A stretch of DNA of 64,000 nt from Clostridium sp. CX1 (GCF_025398335.1 NZ_JAODOO010000015.1:43314-107313), one strand, 5' to 3'; shown: positions 1-7,625, counted from the first letter of the stretch. Notes: a model not told the origin generated them from the sequence alone. Translations and numbers: made by a program.

Positions 1-1308
1 TGGGGCGGAAGATTTAAAAAGGCTGAAAATAAGCTTATGGAGGACTTTAATAGTTCTCTAAGCTTTGATAGCACTCTTTATTATGAAGATGTACAAGGGA
101 GTATAGCACATGTTAAGATGCTTACTAAGTGTAGTATTTTAACAGAGGAAGAATGTGAAACTATAATAAATGGCTTAAATTCAATACTTTCAGATATAGA
201 AGAGGGAAATCTCTTAATAGAGGGAGATTATGAGGATATACACAGCTTTGTGGAAACAAATCTAATAGAAAGAATTGGTCAGGTAGGCAAAAAGCTTCAT
301 ACAGCTAGAAGCAGAAATGATCAGGTGGCAGTGGATTTAAGGCTCTATGCTAAGAAGAAGGCCTTTGAAGTAGTAGATAATATAGAAAATCTACAACAGG
401 TGATAGTAAAGCTTGGTGAAGAAAATAATTTTTTAATGCCGGGATACACTCATCTTCAAAGGGCACAGGTGGTAACCTTTAAACATCATATAATGGCTTA
501 TCATAATATGCTTTTAAGAGATAAAAAGAGAGTATTAAATGCCATAGAAATACTAGATGAAAGTCCACTAGGCTGCTGTGCACTAGCTGGAACAACCTAT
601 AATACAGATAGAAGTTTTACAGCCAAGGAATTAGGCTTTAAAAAACCTGTAGACAACTTTTTAGACGGAGTAAGTGACAGGGACTATGTTATAGAATTAT
701 TGTCCTGTTTTTCAATAATAATGATGCATTTAAGCCGCCTAAGCGAGGAGTTAATTCTTTGGAGTACAAAGGAATTTGATTTTATTCAAATAGATGATGA
801 ATTTTCAACAGGAAGCAGCATTATGCCTCAAAAGAAAAATCCAGATGCTGCAGAGCTTATAAGAGGTAAAACTGGGAGAGTATACGGGGGGCTCATGTCC
901 CTGCTGACAACTATGAAAGGCATTCCCCTTGCCTACAACAAGGATATGCAGGAAGACAAAGAACAGTTCTTTAACTCTTTAGACACAGTTTTAAGCTGTT
1001 TGAAGATAATGAGTGGTATGCTCTCCTCTTTAAAAATAAAGAAAGAAAATACTTTCAATGCTGTTAAAAAAGGTTTCTTAAATGCTACAGAAGCAGCAGA
1101 CTATCTGGTGAATAAAGGTATGCCTTTTAGGGATGCACATAAGGTAATAGGGGAAATAGTACTTTATTGTGAGGAAAAGGATAAGGCTATAGAGGATATA
1201 TCCTTAGAGGAGCTGAAGAACTTTAGTGGGTTCTTTGGAGAAGATGTTTATGAATTTATTGATTATAACAATACCTTAGGGAGAGGAATAAAGAAAGAAC
1301 TTAAGTAG
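1..1308 (+). CDS. argH: Argininosuccinate lyase (5'-truncated by window edge)
   Basis: Catalyses cleavage of argininosuccinate to arginine and fumarate, the last step of arginine biosynthesis, in the cytoplasm. The open frame runs from base 1 and reads WGGRFKKAENKLMEDF, which is the family N-terminus just after the usual first few residues, so the true start lies outside the window and the ATG at 37 is internal. The fumarase/aspartase-superfamily signature GSSIMPQKKNPD is present, as are the conserved HTARSRNDQ block and the GYTHLQRAQ block. The C-terminus is intact and is followed 32 nt later by a hairpin terminator. The upstream partner argG is probably just outside the window, but this cannot be seen. 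Identification is secure. Confidence 0.97.
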   Translation, partial: WGGRFKKAENKLMEDFNSSLSFDSTLYYEDVQGSIAHVKMLTKCSILTEEECETIINGLNSILSDIEEGNLLIEGDYEDIHSFVETNLIERIGQVGKKLHTARSRNDQVAVDLRLYAKKKAFEVVDNIENLQQVIVKLGEENNFLMPGYTHLQRAQVVTFKHHIMAYHNMLLRDKKRVLNAIEILDESPLGCCALAGTTYNTDRSFTAKELGFKKPVDNFLDGVSDRDYVIELLSCFSIIMMHLSRLSEELILWSTKEFDFIQIDDEFSTGSSIMPQKKNPDAAELIRGKTGRVYGGLMSLLTTMKGIPLAYNKDMQEDKEQFFNSLDTVLSCLKIMSGMLSSLKIKKENTFNAVKKGFLNATEAADYLVNKGMPFRDAHKVIGEIVLYCEEKDKAIEDISLEELKNFSGFFGEDVYEFIDYNNTLGRGIKKELK

Positions 1309-1340
1309 CTGCTGGAAAAGAAAATTCAACTTCAGCAAAA

Positions 1341-1380
1341 AAGAGGAAAACCATCTTGGTGATTTTCCTCTTTTTATTTT
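1341..1380. terminator. Bidirectional intrinsic terminator between argH and DUF378 gene
   Basis: A perfect 10-bp inverted repeat (AAGAGGAAAA at 1341-1350, TTTTCCTCTT at 1363-1372) with A-rich and T-rich flanks serves two convergent genes. Confidence 0.85.
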
Positions 1381-1391
1381 CTAGTAAAAGA

Positions 1392-1607
1392 CTATTTAAC
1401 TTCGCCTCTATCATTATTTCTGTTTCTTCCAAAGAATGAAAGTGCGTATAATCCTGCTATACCAACAAGAGCATAAATAATTCTACTAAATGCTGACATT
1501 GTACCAAATATTGAATCCACTAAATTGAAATTAAAGAATCCTATTAGTCCCCAGTTGATAGCACCTATTACAACTAATATTAGTGCGATAGCATCTAATG
1601 TTCTCAT
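1392..1607 (-). CDS. DUF378 family small membrane protein
   Basis: A 71-residue protein with the DUF378 pattern: an N-terminal hydrophobic segment containing ALILVVIGAINWGLIGFF and a second one around residues 40-60 (IIYALVGIAGLYALSFF), ending in a short basic/polar tail. The family is widespread in Firmicutes (YuzA-like) and its function is unknown. The start is supported by AAAGGAGATG eight to ten bases upstream of the ATG. It is transcribed alone, convergent with argH, with a shared terminator. Confidence 0.85.
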   Translation of the reverse strand: MRTLDAIALILVVIGAINWGLIGFFNFNLVDSIFGTMSAFSRIIYALVGIAGLYALSFFGRNRNNDRGEVK

Positions 1608-1710
1608 ACAAACATCTCCTTTATTTTTTTATACAGAAATATTATTTGCATCTTTCAAAAAAATATAAGCAAAAAATAAAAAAAAAGGGAAAAAATTTCC
1701 CTAAATATTA

Positions 1711-2190
1711 TTAAGTATCCAATATATTAATATCTATGTTTCTATCTATAGGTTGAAATAGAGATATAAAGGTATCTGTTCTTTGAATGCCATCTATAGA
1801 TTGAATTTTATTCATAAGTAAATTTTGAAGATCTGCTATATTTCTACACACTACTTTTACAAATATGGAATATTCGCCAGTGGTATAGTGAAGTTCTACA
1901 ATTTCTTTTACTAACTGTAATTGCTCTAAAGCTTCATTAAAGGATTTAGCCTTATCAAGATAAATACCTATAAAGCAGCATACATCATAACCTAGTTTTG
2001 AATTATCTATAATTAGTTTCGTTCCTTTTATGATTCCCATGTCCTCCATTTTTTTCATTCTAACATGGATAGTACCACCACTTACGTGGCATGTTCTAGC
2101 TATTTCAAGAAAGGGAATTCTTGAATCTTTAATAAGTATATCTAATATTTGAAGATCCAAATCATCTAAACCATGTACTTTTAAACCCAT
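1711..2190 (-). CDS. Lrp/AsnC family transcriptional regulator
   Basis: A DNA-binding regulator with an N-terminal winged HTH (LDLQILDILIKDSRIPFLEI, then VSGGTIHVRMKKMEDMGII) and a C-terminal RAM/Lrp ligand-binding domain (residues about 65-150). The sequence resembles E. coli AsnC more than Lrp. An ATG further upstream (2241) is open in frame. I chose the ATG at 2190 because it has AAGGAG seven bases ahead and gives the usual family length of about 159 residues. It stands alone. The sequence GGTAACATTTGTAACATT just upstream (2203-2220) contains a repeated GTAACATT that could be an autoregulatory site. The effector cannot be read from sequence. Confidence 0.9.
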   Translation of the reverse strand: MGLKVHGLDDLDLQILDILIKDSRIPFLEIARTCHVSGGTIHVRMKKMEDMGIIKGTKLIIDNSKLGYDVCCFIGIYLDKAKSFNEALEQLQLVKEIVELHYTTGEYSIFVKVVCRNIADLQNLLMNKIQSIDGIQRTDTFISLFQPIDRNIDINILDT

Positions 2191-2604
2191 TTTATCACTC
2201 CTTGGTAACATTTGTAACATTTCCTTAATTAATATGCACATATAATATAAATTTACTAATATTATACCAAAAATTTTTATTAATTTAATAAATTAAAACG
2301 TTATCAATAATATAGGATTAAACAAAAATCAGTAAAAGGAGGTGAATATAAAAGATTTAACAATTATAATCAATATAATTTAATAATATTACAATAATAA
2401 CGGTAAAAATATATACTTTAGAAAAATATCACCGATAAAAAGTGAAAGGAACTTAAAAATACAGAAACTTACAGGTATATTTTTATGTCTATGGAAACAG
2501 CTGATTCACATCGATTTAACCTACTCAATTAAAAAGGTATTGATATAAAGGAAAAAGTATATAATAATAGAAGTAATATACATAATCTAAAGGGGGAAGA
2601 CAAA
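2191..2604. other. AT-rich intergenic region with a long-range dyad
   Basis: Very AT-rich. A 10-bp complementary pair, TAAAAATATA (2404-2413) and TATATTTTTA (2476-2485), could close an approximately 80-nt folded leader ahead of the small membrane protein gene. An AAAGGAGGTG element at 2336-2345 has no convincing ORF behind it. I recognise no riboswitch family here. Confidence 0.3.
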
Positions 2605-2964
2605 ATGCCATTGTGGTTAACGGTAGTTTTGCAAATTTTATTTTTTGTAGTAATCTTTTTAGTTGTTTATAATCAACTAAAAATCCATCTTTTATCGAAG
2701 CTTCGTCCAAACAAGTGGTTGATACTAGCATTAGCTATAATATCCTTTTTCCTGCCAACAATGATAGCTTCTTACTATAATTATAATTTAAATGGTACAG
2801 TTTGGCAGTATGTTCAATCTGCTGTATTCATAGTATTCTTTTTATGGTTCGTAGATTTAAGAAGTGGGGCTATATATAATACTGGAAATAGGAGAGCAAA
2901 TAACAAACAAAAAGATATTAAAATAAAACCAAAGGCTAAACCAAATAGAGTAAAGAAGAAATAG
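2605..2964 (+). CDS. Hypothetical small membrane protein, 119 aa
   Basis: I do not recognise a named family. The protein has three predicted membrane segments (about residues 4-22, 38-55 and 70-85) and a strongly basic C-terminal tail of about 30 residues (KQKDIKIKPKAKPNRVKKK) that is probably cytoplasmic. The start is set by AAGGGGGAAG eight bases upstream. It is a monocistronic unit ending in a strong intrinsic terminator. The positive tail could bind RNA, membrane lipid or a partner, but nothing in the context says which. Confidence 0.7.
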   Translation: MPLWLTVVLQILFFVVIFLVVYNQLKIHLLSKLRPNKWLILALAIISFFLPTMIASYYNYNLNGTVWQYVQSAVFIVFFLWFVDLRSGAIYNTGNRRANNKQKDIKIKPKAKPNRVKKK

Positions 2965-2972
2965 GGACAATT

Positions 2973-3016
2973 CTTGGATAAGTAGACTTTTAAGTCTATA
3001 TTATCCAAGTTTTTTA
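2973..3016 (+). terminator. Intrinsic terminator of the 119-aa membrane protein gene
   Basis: CTTGGATAA (2973-2981) pairs with TTATCCAAG (3001-3009). The inner AGACTT/AAGTCT extends the stem. It is followed by a run of T at 3010-3015. Confidence 0.85.
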
Positions 3017-3091
3017 ATTTTTTTGCTACTTTTTGAATCAAACTTTATTTTCATACAATAATGTCGAATAATAATTTTTAAAATAAAGATA

Positions 3092-3120
3092 TTGACTAAT
3101 TATGTTATAAATGATATTAT
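3092..3120 (+). promoter_or_regulatory. Sigma-A promoter of a candidate small RNA
   Basis: TTGACT at 3092-3097 and TATTAT at 3115-3120 are separated by exactly 17 bp. No coding sequence follows on this strand. An intrinsic terminator ends at about 3238. Confidence 0.55.
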
Positions 3121-3126
3121 TTTATT

Positions 3127-3238
3127 GTAGACGAAGTCGAAATTTATCTAAAACCAGAGCGAAGGGTTTTAGATAAATAAAATTTCTATTAAGCAAATAT
3201 CCCCTATTAAGCCACATGCTCCCCCATGTTGGCTTTTT
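3127..3238 (+). ncRNA. Candidate independent small regulatory RNA, about 110 nt
   Basis: The transcript is predicted from a good promoter (3092-3120) to a hairpin terminator (3209-3238: AAGCCACATG, loop CTCCCCC, CATGTTGGCTTTTTT). In between lie a mini-hairpin GACGAAGTC and a perfect 14-bp stem (ATTTATCTAAAACC at 3142-3155, GGTTTTAGATAAAT at 3165-3178) with loop AGAGCGAAG. A single-stranded stretch then contains ATCCCC. No ORF with a ribosome binding site lies inside. The C-rich unpaired ATCCCC and the CTCCCCC terminator loop are the kind of seed that known Gram-positive sRNAs (RsaA/RsaE type) use on Shine-Dalgarno sequences. That role is inference. Confidence 0.5.
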
Positions 3239-3293
3239 TCCTTTTTATTATTGATAATTTATCAATGGTGATAAACATAAATATCTTTACGTG

Positions 3294-3340
3294 CATTAAA
3301 ATAGACCTAGAAGAAAAAAACTTCTAGGTCTATTTTAATG
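3294..3340 (-). terminator. Terminator of the 149-aa hypothetical gene
   Basis: A perfect 20-bp inverted repeat (3294-3313 with 3321-3340, core AATAGACCTAGAAG) with a 7-nt A/T loop sits immediately after the stop codon of the minus-strand gene. Confidence 0.85.
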
Positions 3341-3341
3341 T

Positions 3342-3791
3342 TTAATAATCTTGAATTTCGTATTGAGTACTAGTCATATTTTGACAATTGTCTGAGCTAA
3401 AATCTGGTATAGGCCAGTTTATTTCAGCTGCGTTGAATACTCCATCATTATGTTCATTCTTTTCTACATATTGATCTCCACTACTTGTAATTGTTACGAC
3501 CTTTGGAGCTGAATACATAACAGCTGCTGGTCCTTGTACAGTTTCTCCACTTTCTTGTTCAAATTTTCTATCCTTTGGTATAAAGAAACCCTGAAACTCT
3601 CCATTTCTAGGAGTAGTTTTACCAGGGTGTAAAATGTACCAAGACTTATCGAAGTTACCAGAGTCTGTTGCTCTTGTAGGACCGTACACTATAATATTTT
3701 CAGAGGTAGAATTTGTAATTACAGCGCCTTCACCATCATTTCTCATTTGCTCACTATGTTCTTGCTCAGTCATTACACCTTGATTATGCAT
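3342..3791 (-). CDS. Hypothetical soluble protein, 149 aa
   Basis: I do not recognise a family. The protein is hydrophilic and acidic, with no signal peptide or membrane segment, and is rich in Ser, Thr, Asn and Gly. It has beta-strand-like stretches (GAVITNSTSENIIVYGP, APKVVTITSSGDQYVEK), an N-terminal MHNQGVMTEQEHSEQM segment and a Tyr-Glu-rich C-terminus. The start is well supported by AAGGAGG eight bases upstream of the ATG. It is monocistronic with an unusually strong 20-bp terminator, so it may be well expressed. A structural or spore-associated role is possible, but nothing in the sequence proves it. Confidence 0.65.
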   Translation of the reverse strand: MHNQGVMTEQEHSEQMRNDGEGAVITNSTSENIIVYGPTRATDSGNFDKSWYILHPGKTTPRNGEFQGFFIPKDRKFEQESGETVQGPAAVMYSAPKVVTITSSGDQYVEKNEHNDGVFNAAEINWPIPDFSSDNCQNMTSTQYEIQDY

Positions 3792-4091
3792 ACCATAGCC
3801 TCCTTATAGAATTATTATTTTATCTTACTCAAATAATTTCTCCATAATTTCTATAAGTAATACTATATTTAAGATGAATTTATAGATTCATTTATGAATC
3901 TAGTGTTATATACTATTAATAAGTTAGCTAAGTACTACAACTTCATGATAAATCAATTAGGCTATAGAGAAATTCTTAGCGATGGATATATATATGTAAA
4001 AATATTAATTTTTGAATGTAGTATCTTGTTGTTTTTTTATTAATTCAGTATATAATTAAGTTAACTAATGCAGATAAAGGGGAGATGATTT
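3792..4091. other. Intergenic region with a 20-bp palindrome
   Basis: An AT-rich 300-bp gap between divergent genes. It contains one perfect palindrome, TAGATTCATTTATGAATCTA, at 3883-3902. This could be an operator or a small hairpin. I see no small gene. Confidence 0.4.
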
Positions 4092-4916
4092 TTGAAAGAA
4101 AGAATTCTAGAGTCCTTCATGGATGTATTACCGCACCTAAAGGAACTAATTCAGCAAGATATAATGACTTCGATAACCGATACTGAAAAGTTTTTAGGCT
4201 ACTATCCTGGTGATAAAATGAGAATAAATATACGAGTAGGAGATCTAATACCAGATAACGACCCTTTAAGAAAGACTATAATGGAAAATAAAATAATATC
4301 TTCAATAGTGCCAAAGGAAGTCTATGGGTTCCCATTCAAATCTGTAACATATCCTATAAGGAATGAACAGGGAACCGCTATAGGAGCAGTAGGCTATGCA
4401 ATAAATATTGAAAATGAAGTTAAAATCAGTAATGCATCAGAAAGTATGTTTAGTGCTATTGAGGAAACAAGTGCAAATATTAATGAAGCTTCTATGGACA
4501 TTCAAAAGCTAACTAGTATGATTAATGATATAAATGAATCAGCTAAGATTACAGAAAAAAAGATTGCAGATTCAGATAAGGTAATAGGCATGATCAAAAA
4601 TGTAGCCCAACAAACTAATTTACTAGCTTTAAATGCTGCAATTGAAGCAGCAAGAGCTGGTGAGCATGGAAGAGGATTTTCTATTGTAGCATCAGAAATG
4701 AGAAAGCTTTCTCTAACCAGCAAAGAATCTAGTGAAAGCGTATATAAACAATTAAGTGAAATGAAAGAAGCGGTAGAATTTATTAAGAGACAGATAGATA
4801 GTATTTTAGAAATAGCAGATAACCAATCTACAAAGTTTAAAGATATTACAACGGCTGCAGAGGAAATAGCTGAGAATGCAGAAACACTTGTCCATTTTAC
4901 AAGAATAAATGATTAG
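4092..4916 (+). CDS. Soluble methyl-accepting chemotaxis-like protein
   Basis: A cytoplasmic signalling protein. Residues 1-120 form a small sensor domain with no membrane segment ([18 protein letters not shown], then a PAS/Cache-like strand region ending [10 protein letters not shown]). Residues 120-270 are a shortened MCP signalling domain with the hairpin-tip signature [20 protein letters not shown], which contacts CheA/CheW. No HAMP is visible. The start is TTG at 4092 with AGGGGAG seven bases upstream. At 274 residues it belongs to the short soluble chemoreceptor-like class. It may share a transcript with the MBL-fold hydrolase 54 bp downstream. Whether it acts in chemotaxis or another pathway is unknown. 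Confidence 0.8.
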   Translation: MKERILESFMDVLPHLKELIQQDIMTSITDTEKFLGYYPGDKMRINIRVGDLIPDNDPLRKTIMENKIISSIVPKEVYGFPFKSVTYPIRNEQGTAIGAVGYAINIENEVKISNASESMFSAIEETSANINEASMDIQKLTSMINDINESAKITEKKIADSDKVIGMIKNVAQQTNLLALNAAIEAARAGEHGRGFSIVASEMRKLSLTSKESSESVYKQLSEMKEAVEFIKRQIDSILEIADNQSTKFKDITTAAEEIAENAETLVHFTRIND

Positions 4917-4970
4917 TTACTAGCAACATTTAATTTGAAAGTAAAGATCTCTTATCAAAAGGAGAGAAAT

Positions 4971-5813
4971 ATGAAAGTTGTTGTATTAATAGAAAATACA
5001 AAGAATGGCTCAAAGGATTTAATTTGCGAAGAAGGCCTATCTATTTATATAGAAACAAAGGATAGACGTATACTTTTTGATACAGGCAGAACTGGCAATT
5101 TTATAGTAAATGCTAAAAGAATGGGGATAGAATTACAGCAAGTTGATGCTGTAATTCTTTCACATGGTCATCATGACCATGGTGGGGGGCTTTCATCATT
5201 TTTTCAAATAAATGATAGAGCAAGAACATATGCTAAAAGAGGCGTAGAGAGAGACTTTTATTTCCGCACCATGTTATTCAGCAATAGTATTGGAATTAAC
5301 AAAACAGTGTTTAATGAGTATTCTGACAGAATTAATTATGTTGATGGATTTACAGAAATAATGGATAATGTATATATTATTTCTGAGATAGAGAAACGAT
5401 ATAAAACTCCAGAAGGTAACAAGTACTTATTTGTTAAATATGGAAACGAAGTAACTAGAGATAAATTTGACCATGAATTAATTATGGTTATTAGAGAGAA
5501 GGATGAATTAACTATTTTTACAGGCTGTTCACACAATGGTACAGCTAATATTATTGAAACTGTCAGAAATAGATTTCCAAGAGAAAAAATCAAGGCAATA
5601 GTAGGAGGGTTTCATCTAGTTAGAATTCCTTTAATAAAGATATTAGGTCCGTCACAAGAAGAAATTAATATACTTATAAACAAAATTCGAGATGAAAATA
5701 TAGAAAGAGTTTACACAGGTCATTGTACTGGAGAAAAGGCATTTAAGAAATTGAAAGATATTTTAAGTAGTAATATCTCATACATTAGCACTGGAACAGA
5801 ATTAAACATTTAG
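4971..5813 (+). CDS. MBL-fold metallohydrolase (dihydropterin-phosphate-synthase-like subfamily)
   Basis: A cytoplasmic metallo-beta-lactamase-fold enzyme. The dinuclear metal motif SHGHHDHGGGL appears at about residue 66, followed by TGCSHNGTANI, GGFHL and a late TGHCTG histidine. This layout matches the subfamily annotated as 7,8-dihydropterin-6-yl-methyl-4-(beta-D-ribofuranosyl)aminobenzene 5'-phosphate synthase-like, whose bacterial substrate is not established. A TTG at 4935 is open upstream. I prefer the ATG at 4971 because AAAAGGAGAG lies just ahead of it and it begins the conserved N-terminal strand. It may be co-transcribed with the soluble receptor-like gene upstream. Confidence 0.85.
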   Translation: MKVVVLIENTKNGSKDLICEEGLSIYIETKDRRILFDTGRTGNFIVNAKRMGIELQQVDAVILSHGHHDHGGGLSSFFQINDRARTYAKRGVERDFYFRTMLFSNSIGINKTVFNEYSDRINYVDGFTEIMDNVYIISEIEKRYKTPEGNKYLFVKYGNEVTRDKFDHELIMVIREKDELTIFTGCSHNGTANIIETVRNRFPREKIKAIVGGFHLVRIPLIKILGPSQEEINILINKIRDENIERVYTGHCTGEKAFKKLKDILSSNISYISTGTELNI

Positions 5814-5838
5814 TTTTAGGTGTGAATATAATAGATAG

Positions 5839-5873
5839 AACTCCCCTTGCACTGAACGGAGGGGGAGTTTTTT
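5839..5873 (+). terminator. Terminator of the MBL-fold hydrolase gene
   Basis: AACTCCCC (5839-5846) pairs with GGGGAGTT (5862-5869), then a T run. Confidence 0.85.
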
Positions 5874-5926
5874 GCATACAATACCAGAAGTAATATACTT
5901 AATTACAAAAAAGAGTGAGTTTTGTA

Positions 5927-5957
5927 TTGACTGTTACCTAAGGGAGTAGATTAACAT
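5927..5957 (+). promoter_or_regulatory. MerR-type promoter with 19-bp spacer
   Basis: TTGACT (5927-5932) and TAACAT (5952-5957) are separated by 19 bp. The spacer holds TACCTAAGGGAGTA, whose ends TAC/GTA are symmetric. An over-long spacer with the operator between the hexamers is the hallmark of MerR-regulated promoters. It lies immediately upstream of a MerR gene, suggesting autoregulation. Confidence 0.5.
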
Positions 5958-5976
5958 AGAAAAGAGAGGTGATGAT

Positions 5977-6900
5977 ATGTTAATAAGTGAAGTTTGTAGT
6001 TTAACTGGTTTAACAAAGAAAGCTATATCTTATTATGAGGAACAAGGATTAATAAAATCTAAAAAGAATAGTAATGGATATAGAGAGTATTCAGTAGATG
6101 ATATAGTATTATTAAATGAGATTTCTTTATATAGAAAATTAGATATAGCAATTAAAGATATTAAAACAGTGTTAATAAGTAAAGATAAAAAGAACATACT
6201 TAATAATATCATTCAGGAGAAGCAGAAAAAAGAAATTCAGATAAAAATGCAAAAAATATATTTGGAAAAAATTATAAATAATGATTTTGATGAAAAAACT
6301 ATAAAGGAACTAAATGAGGAGATTATAGAAATTGAAAAAAATAATGGAGAGTTTATCAAGAGAGAATTAGTTAGAGTTTTTCCAAGTGGAATAGGAAAGT
6401 ATTTAGCATATCATTTTTCACCATATTTGAATGAACCTTTAGATACAGCAGAAAAATATAAAGCATGGATTGAAATTGTTGAGTTTTTAGATAATGTTCC
6501 AGAATTGAAGATACCTAGAATAATTGAGAGCGGATATGAAAATACAACAGATGAAATGGCAAAAAGAATAAGTGATGACACAAGAAATGAAATAAATAAT
6601 ATGTTAAATGCTAAAGGTGAGGAATTAAAGTCATATAAGAAAAAAATATTAGATAATATAGATAAGCAAAATGATGAACCATTATTAAAAGTAATGAATC
6701 CGTTTTATAAGTTTAAAAAGGAACTTAATGAGTTTTTTAATAGTAGTGGATACTATGATATATTTGTACCTAACATGAAGATATTAAGCAAGGAGTATAG
6801 AGAATATCACAAGCAGCTTATTAAGTTAAACGAATTAATGTCTAATGAACTAGGTATTAAATATGATGAAAATATGAGAATAATAAGAATTAAAAAATAG
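5977..6900 (+). CDS. MerR family transcriptional regulator
   Basis: The N-terminal winged HTH has the MerR pattern (LISEVCSLTGLTKKAISYYEEQGLI, NGYREYSVDDI; residues 1-70). A long coiled-coil dimerisation helix (about 75-125) follows, then an approximately 180-residue C-terminal region without a recognised ligand domain. At 307 residues it is longer than metal-sensing MerR proteins and resembles the multidrug or stress-type regulators with large effector domains. The start ATG is preceded by GAGAGGTGATG. No obvious target gene is adjacent on the same strand. It ends before a 17-bp inverted repeat. Confidence 0.88.
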   Translation: MLISEVCSLTGLTKKAISYYEEQGLIKSKKNSNGYREYSVDDIVLLNEISLYRKLDIAIKDIKTVLISKDKKNILNNIIQEKQKKEIQIKMQKIYLEKIINNDFDEKTIKELNEEIIEIEKNNGEFIKRELVRVFPSGIGKYLAYHFSPYLNEPLDTAEKYKAWIEIVEFLDNVPELKIPRIIESGYENTTDEMAKRISDDTRNEINNMLNAKGEELKSYKKKILDNIDKQNDEPLLKVMNPFYKFKKELNEFFNSSGYYDIFVPNMKILSKEYREYHKQLIKLNELMSNELGIKYDENMRIIRIKK

Positions 6901-6943
6901 AAGGTTTATTTTCTATAAAAATCTCATGTAATATAAATAAGAA

Positions 6944-6991
6944 AAGGGGTTGTCTCTAAATGACTTTTTAGTAATTTAGAGACAACCCCTT
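6944..6991 (+). terminator. Long 17-bp inverted repeat after the MerR gene
   Basis: AAGGGGTTGTCTCTAAA (6944-6960) and its exact complement at 6975-6991 flank a 14-nt loop. It probably acts as a terminator, although the following T run is poor. The GGTTGTCTC/GAGACAACC arms resemble ends seen with IS1182-like elements, so it may be an insertion sequence relic. Confidence 0.55.
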
Positions 6992-6998
6992 CCTTAAA

Positions 6999-7021
6999 AA
7001 AGTGATTTGATGTGAATCACT
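6999..7021. repeat. Small inverted repeat in intergenic region
   Basis: AAGTGATT and AATCACTT separated by 7 bases, directly after the 17-bp repeat. A further weak dyad (GGAGAA...TTCTCC, about 7092-7132) lies near the end of the HxlR gene. No function can be assigned. Confidence 0.4.
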
Positions 7022-7156
7022 TACTCAGTGAGTGTATACGAGTCGAGTTTCCTTTATGAATGATAACTTAATAATGTACCTAAGTAACAGAGGAGAAGCA
7101 AGTCCAGATGATGGAGGTGATTCTCCTTCTTATTTTGTTTCAAGAAGAAAGTTGTG

Positions 7157-7477
7157 TTAGATAGATGGATGTTTATGTTTATAAACTTCATCTCCCCATT
7201 CACCAAGAAACTGTAGAACAGCTATAAGCTTTTGACTAAGTTCTGATAATTCATATTCTACTCTTGGCGGAATTTCATTGTATTGATGGCGAATAATAAG
7301 ACAATCTTCTTCAAGTTCCTTTAAATTTTTTGAGAGCATTAGGCTTGATATGCCTGTAACCTTTCGTTGTAGTTCATTAAAACGAACAACTCCGTTTTGA
7401 GATATAATCCAAATTATCAATAATTTCCATTTTCCATTTATAATTTTTAAAGCGTATTCTATAGAACAGTTTTCCAT
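7157..7477 (-). CDS. HxlR family transcriptional regulator, possible redox sensor
   Basis: A 106-residue winged-HTH protein of the HxlR/YodB family: NGKWKLLIIWIISQ, RFNELQRKVTGISSLMLSKN, then the wing PPRVEYELSE. A cysteine at position 4 (MENCSIEYAL) sits where YodB-type quinone or disulfide sensors carry their N-terminal redox cysteine. I place the start at 7477, seven bases after GGAGGT. The ATG at 7492 overlaps that site and is unlikely. It is divergent from a flavin reductase, with a palindrome covering the shared promoter region. The likely role is repression of that reductase, relieved by electrophile or oxidative stress. Confidence 0.88.
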   Translation of the reverse strand: MENCSIEYALKIINGKWKLLIIWIISQNGVVRFNELQRKVTGISSLMLSKNLKELEEDCLIIRHQYNEIPPRVEYELSELSQKLIAVLQFLGEWGDEVYKHKHPSI

Positions 7478-7532
7478 AAAAGCGACCTCCATTACTTATA
7501 TAAATATTAGTAACTAAATATTTTTTGCGTAC

Positions 7533-7568
7533 TTGTTGATTTATATGTTACTTAATATAATAAAGTAA
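7533..7568 (+). promoter_or_regulatory. Promoter and palindromic operator of the flavin reductase gene
   Basis: TTGTTG (7533-7538) and TATAAT (7556-7561) have a 17-bp spacer. The inverted repeat TTACTT-N9-AAGTAA (7548-7568) covers the -10 box, an ideal repression site for the divergent HxlR regulator. Confidence 0.6.
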
Positions 7569-7625
7569 GTCAACAGATAATTGACTGATTTAAGAAAATT
7601 TTATATTTAAAAGGAGAAATAAGAG

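Noticed and set aside
2342..2383. Tiny GTG ORF after AAAGGAGGTG
   Set aside because: Only 13 codons, with the start inside the presumed Shine-Dalgarno. No support as a gene.
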